Positions 46,080 to 56,469 of a stretch of DNA of 64,000 bases are shown here, piece by piece. The notes under the pieces are model-generated. The model did not search any database. It was not told the origin of the DNA and saw only the letters and a list, made by a program, of their open reading frames with translations. The DNA is from Dastarcus helophoroides (Eukaryota; Arthropoda; Insecta; Coleoptera; Bothrideridae), in assembly GCA_028583605.1 (NCBI GenBank), contig CM053331.1, forward strand, positions 35,637,283 through 35,701,282. The letters are read 5' to 3'. Position numbers and translations under genes: made by a program. Position 1 is the stretch's first letter. Every line of letters starts with the position of its first letter.

Positions 46080-47360
46080 CAGCAAATAATACTTATTTCT
46101 TTTGAGATTTTTCGAAATATTTAATTTAGTTTTCGAGATATTTGGTTTATTTTTCGAAATATTTAATTTACTTTCCGAAATATTTAATTTACTTTCCGAA
46201 ATATTTAATTTACTTTTCGAAATTCTTAATTTATTTTTCGAAATTTCCATTTTTTTTTAAATAATTTTGACTTTATTGCAAAAATTTCGATCCTGTCACA
46301 GAATTCCGAGTGTAAAATACCAATTTTATTAATTCCGAATTTATTGTTTTTTTAATTTTTTGATTTCTCCTAAAACATTCACTTTGAAACTGACTTTTTT
46401 AAATTTACCGACTTCGTTGTTTACTTTTTCTCGATTTTTTTTCCATTTTGGCCGAAATTTAAGGAGTTTTATCTAAATTACGACTTTAAACTTACAATTT
46501 ATTATTAGGTTGCTTTCTTTCTAAAATTATTAAAGAAATAGGTCTTGTTTTAAATGTTGACTTTATCTCAAAATTCAACCCTTTTTTTCTAAAATTTTCA
46601 ATTAAAAATTAAAAGTCTTTTCGTAAGTTTCCTATTTTTCCGAAATTGCAATTTTTTTTCTTAAAGTTCCGAGTTTTAGATCTAAAATTATTACTGTTTA
46701 TGCTAAAATTTCGATAATACTTTATTTTATAAAATTCGAATATTTTCTCGAAATTTTGGTTCTTTCTAAAAATTTTTAATTTTTTTGAAAGCGTAGCCTT
46801 TTTCTTAAAATTTTTGGTTCCAACTTGATTTTTTTAGGTATACTGTTGACTATTTATTTAATTTTGAGTTTCTCTTGACTCTATCGAGTTTCTCTTCACG
46901 TTTATCAAGTTTTTAGTAACTTTTATCAAGTTTTTCTCGACATATATCAAGTTTAAACTTGTAATTTGCATATTCTTTTTCAAAATTTGAACATTTAACT
47001 CAAAATGTAGATATTTTCTAAATAATATAACTTAGGTTTTTAAGTTTTTGACATTTTCTGTCCTTTTCTTAAATTCTCGACGAAATTTCGGATTATTTCT
47101 TACAAAATTAACTTTATTCTCGAAAATTGTGTTTTTTTCTCAACATTCTAATTTTAAATTAGAAATTATATGCAGTTTAAAAAAAAATCGACTTACACTT
47201 CAAATTCGACATATTTTTTTATATCTTCGGATTTTTTTCGAAAATTCGACTATTTTCTGGAGAAAAAAAATTAATTGTGCTTTTTTCCTACTATTTCAAC
47301 TTTGAATTTAAGATTATATTCAATTTTATCAAAAATTTCGTCTTAAAATTCGAAGAAATC
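46080..47360. repeat. T-rich degenerate repeat block
   Basis: Short repeats such as tttcgaaatatttaattta (five copies at about 46110-46230) and later cgagtttctct / atcaagttttt motifs. It resembles the 19-25 kb block. No gene. Confidence 0.75.
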
Positions 47361-47364
47361 TCAA

Positions 47365-47684
47365 TCTAACCTAACCTAACGTAACCTAACGTAACCTAAC
47401 CTAACCTAATCTAACCCAACCTAACCTAACCTAACCTAACCTAACCTAACCTAACCTAACCTAACCTAACCTAACCTAACCTAACCTAATCCAATCTAAC
47501 CTAACCTAACCTAACCTAACCTAACCTAACCTAACCTAACCTAACCTAACCTAACCTAACCTAACCTAACCTAACCTAACCTAACCTAACCTAACCCAAC
47601 CCAACCCAAACCAAACCCAACTCAACCCAACCAACCCAACCCAACCCAACCTAACCCAACCTAACCTAACCTAACCTAATCTAC
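47365..47684 (-). repeat. Interstitial insect telomere-type array (CCTAA)n
   Basis: About 64 pentamers of CCTAA, with scattered variants (gtaac, cccaa, ccaaa) mostly at the edges and a cluster at 47595-47660. The G-rich strand TTAGG is on the minus strand. TTAGG is the ancestral insect telomere repeat, but the same pentamer is also a common insect microsatellite, so origin from a telomere is possible and not proven. Confidence 0.95.
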
Positions 47685-48354
47685 CTTTTTTATTCCTATA
47701 AGTTTAATTTTTCGAAATTCGGAGTTAATATTGGCAACTTTTTTAAAAATTGTGGCTGTTTCTTTCAAAATTTTGACCATATTTCGAAATTGTCGCTTAT
47801 TTTTAGAAATGTTTACCTAAATCTCGACATTTCGACTGTTTGCTTGAAATTTTAATTTACATTTTCGATTTTTCGTTTTTTTCAACATTATTTGTATTTG
47901 TATTAAAAATTCCAACAAATTTGATTTTATTTTAACGAGAATATAGTCGAAGTTTTCAAGTAAATTTTCAAATTTAACGAAAAAAGTAAAAATGTATAGG
48001 AATTTCCAATTAAATTCCAAGTCTCAAGAATAAAATCAAAATTTCATAAAGTTTAAACTCAAGAAGAGCCTCAAAAATTTTAATATCTAACTGAAAAATC
48101 AGAAATTAAAGAAGCGATAAAAAATTTAGAATAAAATTAGGGCTAAAGCTGAAAATTTTTGAGTAAAACGTCTCTAATTTTTAAAAAACCAAAGGTTTTC
48201 GAAATGAAAAACAAAATTTCAAATAAAATCGAGAATCCTATAAAATGTTTTCCGAAAATTTAGGATACATTTCTATGTTTAAGTTTCTTCACCTGAAAAT
48301 GTTGAGAAAAATAGTCGAAATCTCGAGGAAAATTAAAAAAATATCAAAGTTATC
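47685..48354. repeat. Spacer between the two pentamer arrays, with switch in strand bias
   Basis: T-rich and pyrimidine-biased up to about 47930, then A-rich and purine-biased to the second array. No coding sequence. Confidence 0.65.
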
Positions 48355-48526
48355 TAGGTTAGGTTAGGGTAGGTTAGGTTAGGTTAGATTAGGTTAGATT
48401 AGGTTAGGTTAGGTTTGGTTAGGTTAGGTTAGGTTAGGTTAGGTTAGGTTAGGTTAGGTTAGGTTAGATTAAGTTAGGTTAGGTTAGGTTAGGTTAGCTT
48501 GGGTTTGGTTATGTTAGGTTAGGTTT
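48355..48526 (+). repeat. Interstitial insect telomere-type array (TTAGG)n
   Basis: About 34 pentamers of aggtt with variants (agatt, ggttt, agctt). Orientation is opposite to the array at 47365. Confidence 0.95.
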
Positions 48527-49120
48527 TTAGGAGTCTAATCTGGAAATTTTTAAAAAACGGTTCGAAATCTCAAGATTAAAAGGCAAAATTTCGAAAAAGA
48601 AACGAAATCTTAATAAAAAGTATAATTAGAAGACGAAATTTTCGGGAAAATAGTAAATATTGAAATTTCAAACCCAAAAAAAAGGTATTCCGATTTATAA
48701 TCTATTTTCCAAAAATGATTGCTCTAGTCCAAAATTTCGATAGCTTTTCGAAATTTTTAAAATTCCTCTCAAATCATCTTTATAAATTTCTAGGTTATGT
48801 TCAAAATTTAGTTTTTTAATAACATTCGAATACTTTTAGAGGATTAATTTGTTTTTTAAAAGAAAAACTCCACATTAGAATCGTTATCTTAAAATATTCC
48901 TCTTTTTATTTGGAATTTATGTCTTTTAATAATTTTCGAATGTCTTTGGAGGTTTACTTTAGTTTTAAGAGGCAAAATTCTGCATAAACGAATAATTTTC
49001 CTAAAATATTATTCCTTTCTTCATTAGCTCCTAATAAAGGTTGAAATTCTGCATTTAAAAAAAAATTCTGCATATAAAAGAAATTTCAGCAGATATGGCA
49101 GCGCTGGTAGCAATATTCAG
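48527..49120. other. Degenerate AT-rich sequence upstream of Pin1
   Basis: A-rich at first, then mixed. A duplicated gaattttcgaatg / aggtttactttagtttt-like motif occurs at 48815-49000. No gene recognised. Confidence 0.5.
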
Positions 49121-49482
49121 TTAATGTCTTTCGTTTCTACCAAACAGCAGAGGGCGTATTTCTTTACAGCAAGCACCAATAATACCGAACACTATCTCAT
49201 TAAAATTGCCCTACATTTGCTTATCTGCAATTACGAGTTATATTGTCAGCAAAATAAACTTCAAATTTCAACCATTTTGCTATATTACGCGGCAATTATA
49301 TTATTAAATAAATATAATTTCACGTCGAGTTTAGCAGATACGCCACTGACAAATATAATTCTGTGCGTTTGATCCACCATGAAATTAGCCGCCGTTTGTG
49401 ATGGCTTGAACTCGAAAGCAAAGCGTTTAGGTGGAAAATTGCCTTGCGCATTTTAAATAATTTGCGGATTAAATTAGGAAAA

Positions 49483-50826
49483 ATGGCTGATACACAATTG
49501 CCCGCCGGTTGGGAAAAACGTTTGAGCCGGTCAACTGGTAAGTATTGGACCAAAAACTTTACTAATCCTCGTAAAAATGGGAAAAGTAGGTTAGATTTGA
49601 AAGTGGCCAATCTTTGTTGTGTCGAACGTTTGTCGCGGTATCAATGCTTTTTTATGCTAAGTTTTTCTTGAACTTGGCTTCTTTTGTCAGAAGCTTATTT
49701 GTTAATGTTTCTAGAAATGTTTATTCTTTAAAGTTTATAAAGTTATAACCTATTTGTTCCGTACTTAAAAAGTTGTGGTTTTTTTTGCAGGTCAGCATTA
49801 TTATTTGAATGTTTATACTAAGGAATCGCAGTGGGATGTACCTGATAAACCAGCAGAACCTGCAGCAAACAGTGGGCCTGATCAAGTCCAGTGTTCCCAT
49901 CTTCTTGTTAAACATAAGGATTCCCGAAGGCCATCATCGTGGAGGGAAAGTAATATCACACGTACGAAGGAGGAAGCACTAGAGTTAATAAAAGGTTTGT
50001 GGCTGAAGTGCTATGCTGTGTTCGAATCTGTAAAGTGCTATGATGTGTTCGAGTCTGTAAAGTGCTACGATGAGTTCAAGTCTGTGGAAAGTAGATTAGA
50101 AGCACAATTTTGTTTAAAATAATTTATATTTTTAACCGATCATGTTTAATATTTGTGTTGTTTCATTTATTATTACATTTTATGAGTTACGTGTATCTGA
50201 AATATTGAGAACGTCAGTTCATCGGCATCTATCTTTATTTTTGTCCTCTTATTTGCAGGCCTCCAGAGGCATAATATTGTCATTCTTTTGCGAGTGGGTT
50301 GTACAGTAGTGTTTGCTTGTAACTAACCTATTTATTAGGAACTTTCGCTTATAACAAACTAATTGGTGTGGTATAGACATGTTAAAGTACAATTATTGAT
50401 CGTTTAATACCCACTTCGTCTATAATAAACCAATTTTTTTGATTTTAGGTTCCTCACTTTACTTTTAAAATAACAAACGAATCGGATAAAATTTTTAATA
50501 AATGGAATGAAATTCTAGCTGTTTTCATGTTTTATATAAATTTTGTTCATGCTTGAAAGCGTTTTGTTATTAATTATCATTTTTAATTATTAATTATGTT
50601 TGTAGGTTACAGAGAACAAATCGTACAAGGCAAATCCCAGTTTGCAGATTTAGCTTCCAAATACTCAGATTGCTCCTCAGCCAAACGTGGAGGTGATTTA
50701 GGTCCTTTCGGCCGAGGCGCCATGCAAAAACCGTTCGAAGAAGCTTCCTTTGCATTAAAAGTTGGTGAACTGTCCGAACCAGTATTTACCGATTCTGGGG
50801 TACATATAATATTACGTACAGTTTAA
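49483..50826 (+). CDS. Pin1: Peptidyl-prolyl cis-trans isomerase Pin1 (dodo orthologue), three exons
   Basis: Exons 49483-49537, 49791-49994 and 50606-50826 join to 159 residues; the human protein has 163. Residues 5-38 form the WW domain with both tryptophans (W10, W33), which binds phospho-Ser/Thr-Pro. Residues 50-159 form the parvulin domain, with catalytic-site H55, the phosphate-binding basic cluster K59/R64/R65, C109 in the [13 protein letters not shown] motif, and the C-terminal SGVH. The enzyme isomerises pSer/pThr-Pro bonds in mitotic and signalling proteins; the Drosophila gene is dodo. Donors are gtaagt and gtttgt (the second weak), acceptors tttgcag and tttgtag, and both introns are phase 1. 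The first ATG after stops gives the conserved [13 protein letters not shown] start. All catalytic residues are present, so the gene appears functional. Confidence 0.96.
50008..50088. repeat. 27-bp tandem repeat in Pin1 intron 2
   Basis: Three copies of a unit starting gtgctatg and ending gtctgtaaa, beginning 13 bases after the donor. They keep the frame open past the donor, so an intron-retained product would carry repeated residues before a stop at 50120. Confidence 0.8.
50315..50480. repeat. Dispersed repeat 'TTATAACRAAC', copy in Pin1 intron 2
   Basis: It contains ttcgcttataacaaact, gatcgtttaatac and a final gattttaggttcctcactt. Similar order occurs at 51240-51400 (cgtttataacgaacc, gatcgtttaatacgaact, cttgaggttctttaaaa) and 55330-55555. 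The TATAACGAAC phrases resemble ends of pogo/Tigger-like DNA transposons, but no terminal structure is clear. Confidence 0.5.
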
Positions 50827-51176
50827 GACTACAATTTGCTGTTTCAATTTTGCTCATTACATCTTTGTTAACGCGAAGCGAGTTTTTCTTAAAATATCAT
50901 GAGCATGTTTAAGCATAAATATGGGTAGTTCTGACTGCTTATACTTTACTGTTTCCTCTAAGCATATTAGGTTTATTTTTTAGATATAATTTTTTATAAC
51001 TTAAGGAACATTAAAAGTGTAAAATGTTACTTATATGTGTATTTGTTGTTAATTTTTTTTTATTTTTTATGAACACGAAGATTCCTTGCATGCTCTCCTA
51101 TAAATTACTCAGGCATAATGCCACATTTCTAGATAATATTTAACATAATCAAGTTTTATGTGACTACATTTTTCAT

Positions 51177-51184
51177 AATAAATT
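51177..51184 (+). promoter_or_regulatory. Candidate polyadenylation signal of Pin1
   Basis: An aataaa within cataataaatttc about 350 bases after the stop codon. Earlier weaker candidates exist, so the 3' end is uncertain. Confidence 0.35.
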
Positions 51185-51239
51185 TCTTTCTTGTTGCTGA
51201 GTTGTGACTTTGTTGTTTATAGCACATTTTCATCTTAAT

Positions 51240-51400
51240 ACAGATATCTTCGTTTATAACGAACCTGCTTAATACGAACTTTTGCTTAAAACTAACCAAT
51301 CTGTAAAGTTACGGATGGTTGATCGTTTAATACGAACTTTGCATGCAACAAACTGATTTCTTTGCTAACTTGAGGTTCTTTAAAAGCGAACCTCATTCTA
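51240..51400. repeat. Dispersed repeat 'TTATAACRAAC', copy downstream of Pin1
   Basis: Second and cleanest copy of the repeat described at 50315. It has three aacgaac/tacgaact motifs and the gttacggatggttgatcg segment also found near 55400. Confidence 0.55.
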
Positions 51401-51404
51401 CTTT

Positions 51405-53400
51405 GTACGTACATAAATATCAGTTAAGCTACGTCGGTTTTCAAAGGTTCTAGAAAAGTTATTGAATTTTTGAATTATGGAAATTTCAAGCTTAAACTGT
51501 GAAGTTTGGGAAAAATTTAAATTTCCAGATAAATTCAAACTAAAATTCAGGTTTAGTATTAAATTTAGGCAAAAAAGTCTTGACGAGAAAGTGTAGTTTA
51601 TAAAAAGAAATGACAAATTTTCGAGTTTAAACATATATATGATTAAAGAACAAAGTTACAAGTTTTAATTTAAGATAGTACTGACGATTTTGGAATTCCC
51701 GTTCAAAATTAAATGAAATTAGGCATATTGGTAGATTATAGTAAGATATTGATCCAGTTAAAATTTTGAAGAGCTACAGAAAACTAGTTAAAAACTATTG
51801 ACATTTGAAATTTTTAACATCGAGCCTTATGAAAGATTATGGGTTTTATCATATTTTATAAAAAGTACCGTTTAGATTTTAGTAAAAAGCGAGAAAACGA
51901 TGGAACATAACATATAAAACATTTTAGACACTTGGAAGTACAACTTCAGAACGTGTGGTAGAAGTAATTAGTGTATAATTAGCAAAAATTCATTTTAATC
52001 GTACTTTTCCTTTAGTTTGTTAAACGTGGCAACGTCGCTTTTACACATACAACTCCACGACCAACCATAGAATGAATCACCATTATTTATGCCAGTTTTA
52101 AGGTTATGTGTCAAACTTTGCAGAACTGCTCGTTAATTAATTTGCTATCAAATTACCGGAGCCTGTCCTCGAACGTTTTTTTATGTAACTGTCTTACTTT
52201 TCCACTAAAATATTTCTTTATTGTAACTAAATAATTTTGATTAGGACATAGTTTGGTCATAGAAATTTCGCTGTCTATTATTTCATTGCGACGTTGCCTA
52301 GTCTAAATACTACGTTAATCAAACGAGACAATGTATACTTTTAATGTGCTTTTGATTGTAGCATTATCGACAATAGTATCTTAACATCGAAAGTTTTTTG
52401 GACCTGAACAAAATAACTAGAATTTCTGGTTTTTTCGAAAGGAGTTTTTTGTTGAAGTTTTGATTTTAATCTTGACATTCTACTTGTTATCTCAGAATGT
52501 CAACTTGTATATCGATATTTCAATTTTTCTCGTAGAAGTTTGATTTCGATTTCAAAATTCGATTTAATTCCCTCGGCGACGTTGCCACTTCTCTTTCACC
52601 TTTCAGTCGAGAGGTTTTTTCCTAATTCTATCGATACGTCGCTCGGCAGGCGAATGCACATCATAAAATATTCATTCAAAAATTCAGGAATAACAAAGTT
52701 AATTATTGAGATTTTGTAAAATCAACATTTTAAGAAAGAAAATATGGTTTTTGCTAAAATAACATTTTCAACTTAAAATAATGAATAAAAGTGGCAAATT
52801 TAACCTAAAATTGCTTTTTTAACAAAAACGAGAAATTTGATCGCTACGAGAACAATGAAAAAAAAAGTTGCTGAGCTTTGACATTTTCAGGGTTTCTTTA
52901 GGATACTTTTGGATTGAAAAGTTACAATCAATATCCTTTGTCTGTCCATTACTAGCAAAATTTTGTCAAGTTAAGCTAATATCCTCAATTATGCAATATT
53001 TTCGGGTAACTATCACGTACTAGAAATTGTTTATTAAAAACCAGTTCCCGGGGTTTACGTAGAATGCTTTGCAAGTTTCAAAACCCTACTCACATCTTCT
53101 GTACGGTCATTATTTTCAAATTGGGGTAAAACGATCGATTAATTGAATGCACCCAAATAATTGTGAATGTGCCTTAACATCGAATAATATGACATTTCAG
53201 GCTGGCAAATATGTGATCTTCAAAATGTCTATGACCAGAATAAAGGTTAGAATTTTCTAACCTAGAAGTGTAGTTTTGAAAATACTTCCTTTAGATAATA
53301 TAGTCAAATTTTATATAATTTACGTGTTGTTTTCGCAAAGTTTGTATATAAACAGAATGCGTTTCTTTTAATTTTAGATTCAAACCCTCAATTCTTAGAA
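51405..53400. other. Unassigned sequence upstream of MRPS29
   Basis: AT-rich, with no recognised exon. A possible 5' untranslated exon of MRPS29 ends at about 53247 (gaccagaataaag before gttaga). If joined to 53379 it meets a stop before the MRPS29 start, so it would be untranslated. Confidence 0.4.
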
Positions 53401-53419
53401 AACAGTGTCGTGTTATAGA

Positions 53420-55225
53420 ATGTTTTGCTCTATTTCTAAGCGGTTATTACTCCGACCAGCCGCTACAATCAAGCAGAATTTTTCTGCGGTAGCCGCCCAA
53501 CCACTTGAACGACTACAAGGCTTTAGAGCGCACGATGATAATCCATTAAATCACACCGAGGCTAACATAGGACAATTCTACAGGATACCAAACGATGATA
53601 AAGCACAGCTATTCCTCTATGGAGGAATTCCCAAATCCTACGCTACACAAGTAAAAACATTCAACGAAACATGCCTAATGATAAGACAACCTGCAGTCGA
53701 CATAATAAACTGCTTAAAACACATGGATTATACAAAACCCGCCGTCAGATTTGTCCTCTATGGTAAAAAAGGAAGCGGTAGAAGCCTTACTTTAACCCAT
53801 ATTCTCCACTACGGGTACAAAGCGGATTTCTTACTAGTGCACGTACCATGGGTTGGAAACTGGATGAGGCGGTTCAAAGAATCTAGTTTGTCCGAGTCGA
53901 GGGAAGGTTTCATGGATTTAAATTTGGACGCAGCCGCGTGGCTCCTCCACTTTAAAACCCAGAATTCCCACTTGTTGAACAAAGAAGAGTTTAAGATATC
54001 CCAAGATTACGTCTGGACTAAGAGGGAGAAAACGCAGAAGGGGGCGCCTTTGTTAGAGCTTATAGATCACGGCATAAATAGAATTAAGTTTGCTTCTGAA
54101 TGTATAGTTGCGTTGGCGGAGGAAATTAAAAAGTTGTCGAATAGCGGGTTGTGTAAGACGTTGGTGGCTGTCGATGGGTATAATGCTTTTTTTTATCCGA
54201 ATACGAGGATATTGACGGAGAAGAAGGAAGTTGTTCATCCTCATAAGGTCACGCCCACTTTGGCATTTTTGAATTTGAGTAAATTCGATTGGAATAATGC
54301 TGCCATAGTTTTAACTGTAGATGAGATTGCCATCGCCGAAAAAGACCAAATCTCACACTTGCCAAGGTAATTAGCCTTTGTGTGAAGTTGATGATTGCAC
54401 GTTTTAATAATTACTCTTTTTGTGAAGTTGATGATTATGTGTTTTAACAATTACTCTCTTTGTGAAGTCGATCATAAGTTTTAACAATTACTCTCTTTGT
54501 AAAGTCGATCATTATACATTTTAACAGCCAATGGCTTTGTGAAGTCATTTACGTTTTAACAGTTACTCTCTGAAGTCGATCATTATACGTTTTAGCAGCT
54601 AAACGCTCTATGAAGTCGTTTACGTTTTAACAATTACACTTTGAAGTTGATCATTATACGTTTTAGCAGCTAATCGCCTTATAAAGTGGTTTACGTTTTA
54701 ACAGTTACTCCTGAAGTCGATCATTATACGTTTTAGCAGCTAATCGCTTTGTGAAGACCTTCACGTTTTAACAATTACTCTCTGAAGTCGATCATGATAC
54801 GTTTTAGCAGCTAATCGCTTTATGAAGTCGTTTGTTTTAACAATTACTCTCTGAAGTCGATCATGATACGTTTTAGCAGCTAATCGCTTTATGAAGTCGT
54901 TTGTTTTAACAATTACTCTCTGAAGTCTATCATTATACGTTTTAACAGCTAATCGCTTTGTGAAGTCGTTTACGTTTTAACAATTACTCTCGAAGTTGAT
55001 TATTTTAATGTTTTTAGGTATCTTCTCGGCAAAGATGGTTTTGAACATTTGGACCCATTTGTGCCGATCCAAGTAGACAATTACACGGAAAAGGAATTGA
55101 AAAGTTGTATGGATTATTTCAGGGATAGAAAGTGGGTGATCCCTTATGAGGGTCAAGATGAAGAATTAGCTTTTGTTAGTAATTCAAATCCTTATCGGTT
55201 GATGAAATTATGTGCACCTCTTTAG
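53420..55225 (+). CDS. MRPS29: Small ribosomal subunit protein mS29, mitochondrial (DAP3), two exons
   Basis: Exons 53420-54366 and 55018-55225 join to 384 residues (family about 390-400). The N-terminus (MFCSISKRLLLRPAATIK) is basic with no acidic residues, as in mitochondrial targeting peptides. A GTPase-like P-loop, YGKKGSGRSLT, lies at about 114-124 and a Walker B-like LVAVDGYN at about 248-255. The YVWTKRE..QKGAPL and LGKDGFEHLDPF..I.V.NYT segments are typical of DAP3. The protein is part of the mitoribosome small-subunit head and binds a guanine nucleotide; in animals it is also known as death-associated protein 3. The usual P-loop lysine is Arg here (GSGRS), a conservative but notable change. 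The intron is phase 2, with donor aag|gtaatt and acceptor ttttag. The ATG at 53420 is used because upstream codons in frame have no ATG. Confidence 0.95.
54385..55005. repeat. Minisatellite filling the MRPS29 intron
   Basis: About 19 units of roughly 33 bp, arranged as 66-68-bp dimers: a tgaagtcgatcattatacg / ttttagcagctaatcgctt half alternates with a tgaagtcgtttacg / ttttaacaattactctc half. Two consecutive dimers at about 54780-54920 are almost identical. The intron contains little else besides splice sites. Confidence 0.93.
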
Positions 55226-55329
55226 TTTATTAAAATTTTAATTGGTTTTTGATGTGTTTCATTTATTTTTTTGTATGTTTCGAGTGGAAAGTGTTCAGCT
55301 AGATATTTGGAAACGTATTTCTTCAAAAT

Positions 55330-55555
55330 TTGGCGGTTTCGCTTGTAACAAATGTACTTAATATAAAATTTTGCTTATAAAGAACCAATCTGTACGGTAT
55401 GGGTATATGGATTGTAGATGGTTGAATTATTATTTATCTTTTAATGCGAGCTTCGCTTTAAAGGAACTGATTTCTTTAGTTGAGATTCGTTATAAACGGA
55501 TATTAGTGTATTTTTTTCTTACATTGCAGGACCTTACCTGTTACCTGTTATAAAC
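55330..55555. repeat. Dispersed repeat 'TTATAACRAAC', copy downstream of MRPS29
   Basis: It shares gcttataaagaaccaatctgt, tgatttctttagttgagattc and related phrases with 51240-51400 but is interrupted and diverged. Confidence 0.5.
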
Positions 55556-55564
55556 TGAATTTTT

Positions 55565-55650
55565 GGTGGAACGGACTGGTCCTTTGTTATCTTCAAAAAC
55601 TGAAATACAAATCTTGTCCCCGGGTTTCAGGAGACAAGATTTGTTTTTCA
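55565..55650 (+). mobile_element. Non-autonomous element, family 'GAACGGACTG', copy D (short)
   Basis: It starts ggaacggactggtcctttgt, continues tgaaatacaaatcttgtccc and then jumps to the terminal tttcaggagacaagattt and tttcaat. The central ribozyme-like hairpin is deleted. Confidence 0.6.
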
Positions 55651-55654
55651 ATAA

Positions 55655-56460
55655 ATTGAATGTGTTCTTTTCATAATCACATTTTCAATAGGAAAATCGT
55701 TGGACTATTTTCATTGTTTTCGAAATTATATGAAGCTAGAGTAACTATGGATTTACAAGAGAGCACAATATGCAGAGTCGTTAGGGCTGCTGTCCACTCA
55801 CCAGCCCCTCTCAAGCAAACTTTAAAATAACCCGTGCACCCTTTAAATTTGATTAATGTGGATTTTTTTCTCATAGTCTCAAATTGTTCATGATTTTTGT
55901 TCTTTTTTCGACAATAAGCTCAAAATGAATCGCAAAATTTGACCTAATATTTTAAGTTTCAGGAACGAAATTGAAAGCTTAAGGTCAAAAATTACCTTTT
56001 AAGGTCGATTTTGAGAAAGTTAAACATTTCAAACGTCAAATTTTAGCAAAAAATTCGCTGAATAACTAAATTTTTGTTTAAAAAAATCTTTTTTCAACTT
56101 CAAGCTCAAAATTAATTGCAACATTTTGACTTATTAGACTTTCAGGAACGAAAATTAAAAGTTTGAGTTTAAGGTCTAAAGTCATGCTTTCAAGTCGAAA
56201 TTTTGAGAAATGTTACCGGAAAATTTCTTGAATATTTTAACATTTGTTTGAAAAAATCTGTTTTGAATTTGAAAGTTCTTTCAAATTGAATTTTTATGCT
56301 TTAAATTTTCTCTTACAGTTCTTTCTCGAAATTTCAACTTGTCACATGAAATTTCGACTTTAATTTTCAAACTTCGACTTTGTTCATAAAATTTTAATTT
56401 CAAGCTCAAATTTTAAAACAAAGTTAAAAGCTTGAATAAGTTCTAATGGATAAAAAAATG
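55655..56460. other. Unassigned AT-rich sequence
   Basis: A 65-codon minus-strand frame at 55677-55874 is not recognised. From about 55900 the sequence is degenerate A/T repeat with a loosely duplicated ttcaggaacgaaa segment (55960, 56141). Confidence 0.4.
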
Positions 56461-56469
56461 AATTTTGGC

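Noticed and set aside
47365..47684. A true chromosome end
   Set aside because: Unique and gene-containing sequence continues on both sides, so any telomere-type repeat here is interstitial.
55677..55874. 65-codon minus-strand frame with mixed composition
   Set aside because: It looked protein-like but no family could be named, and no splice partners or regulatory context were found.
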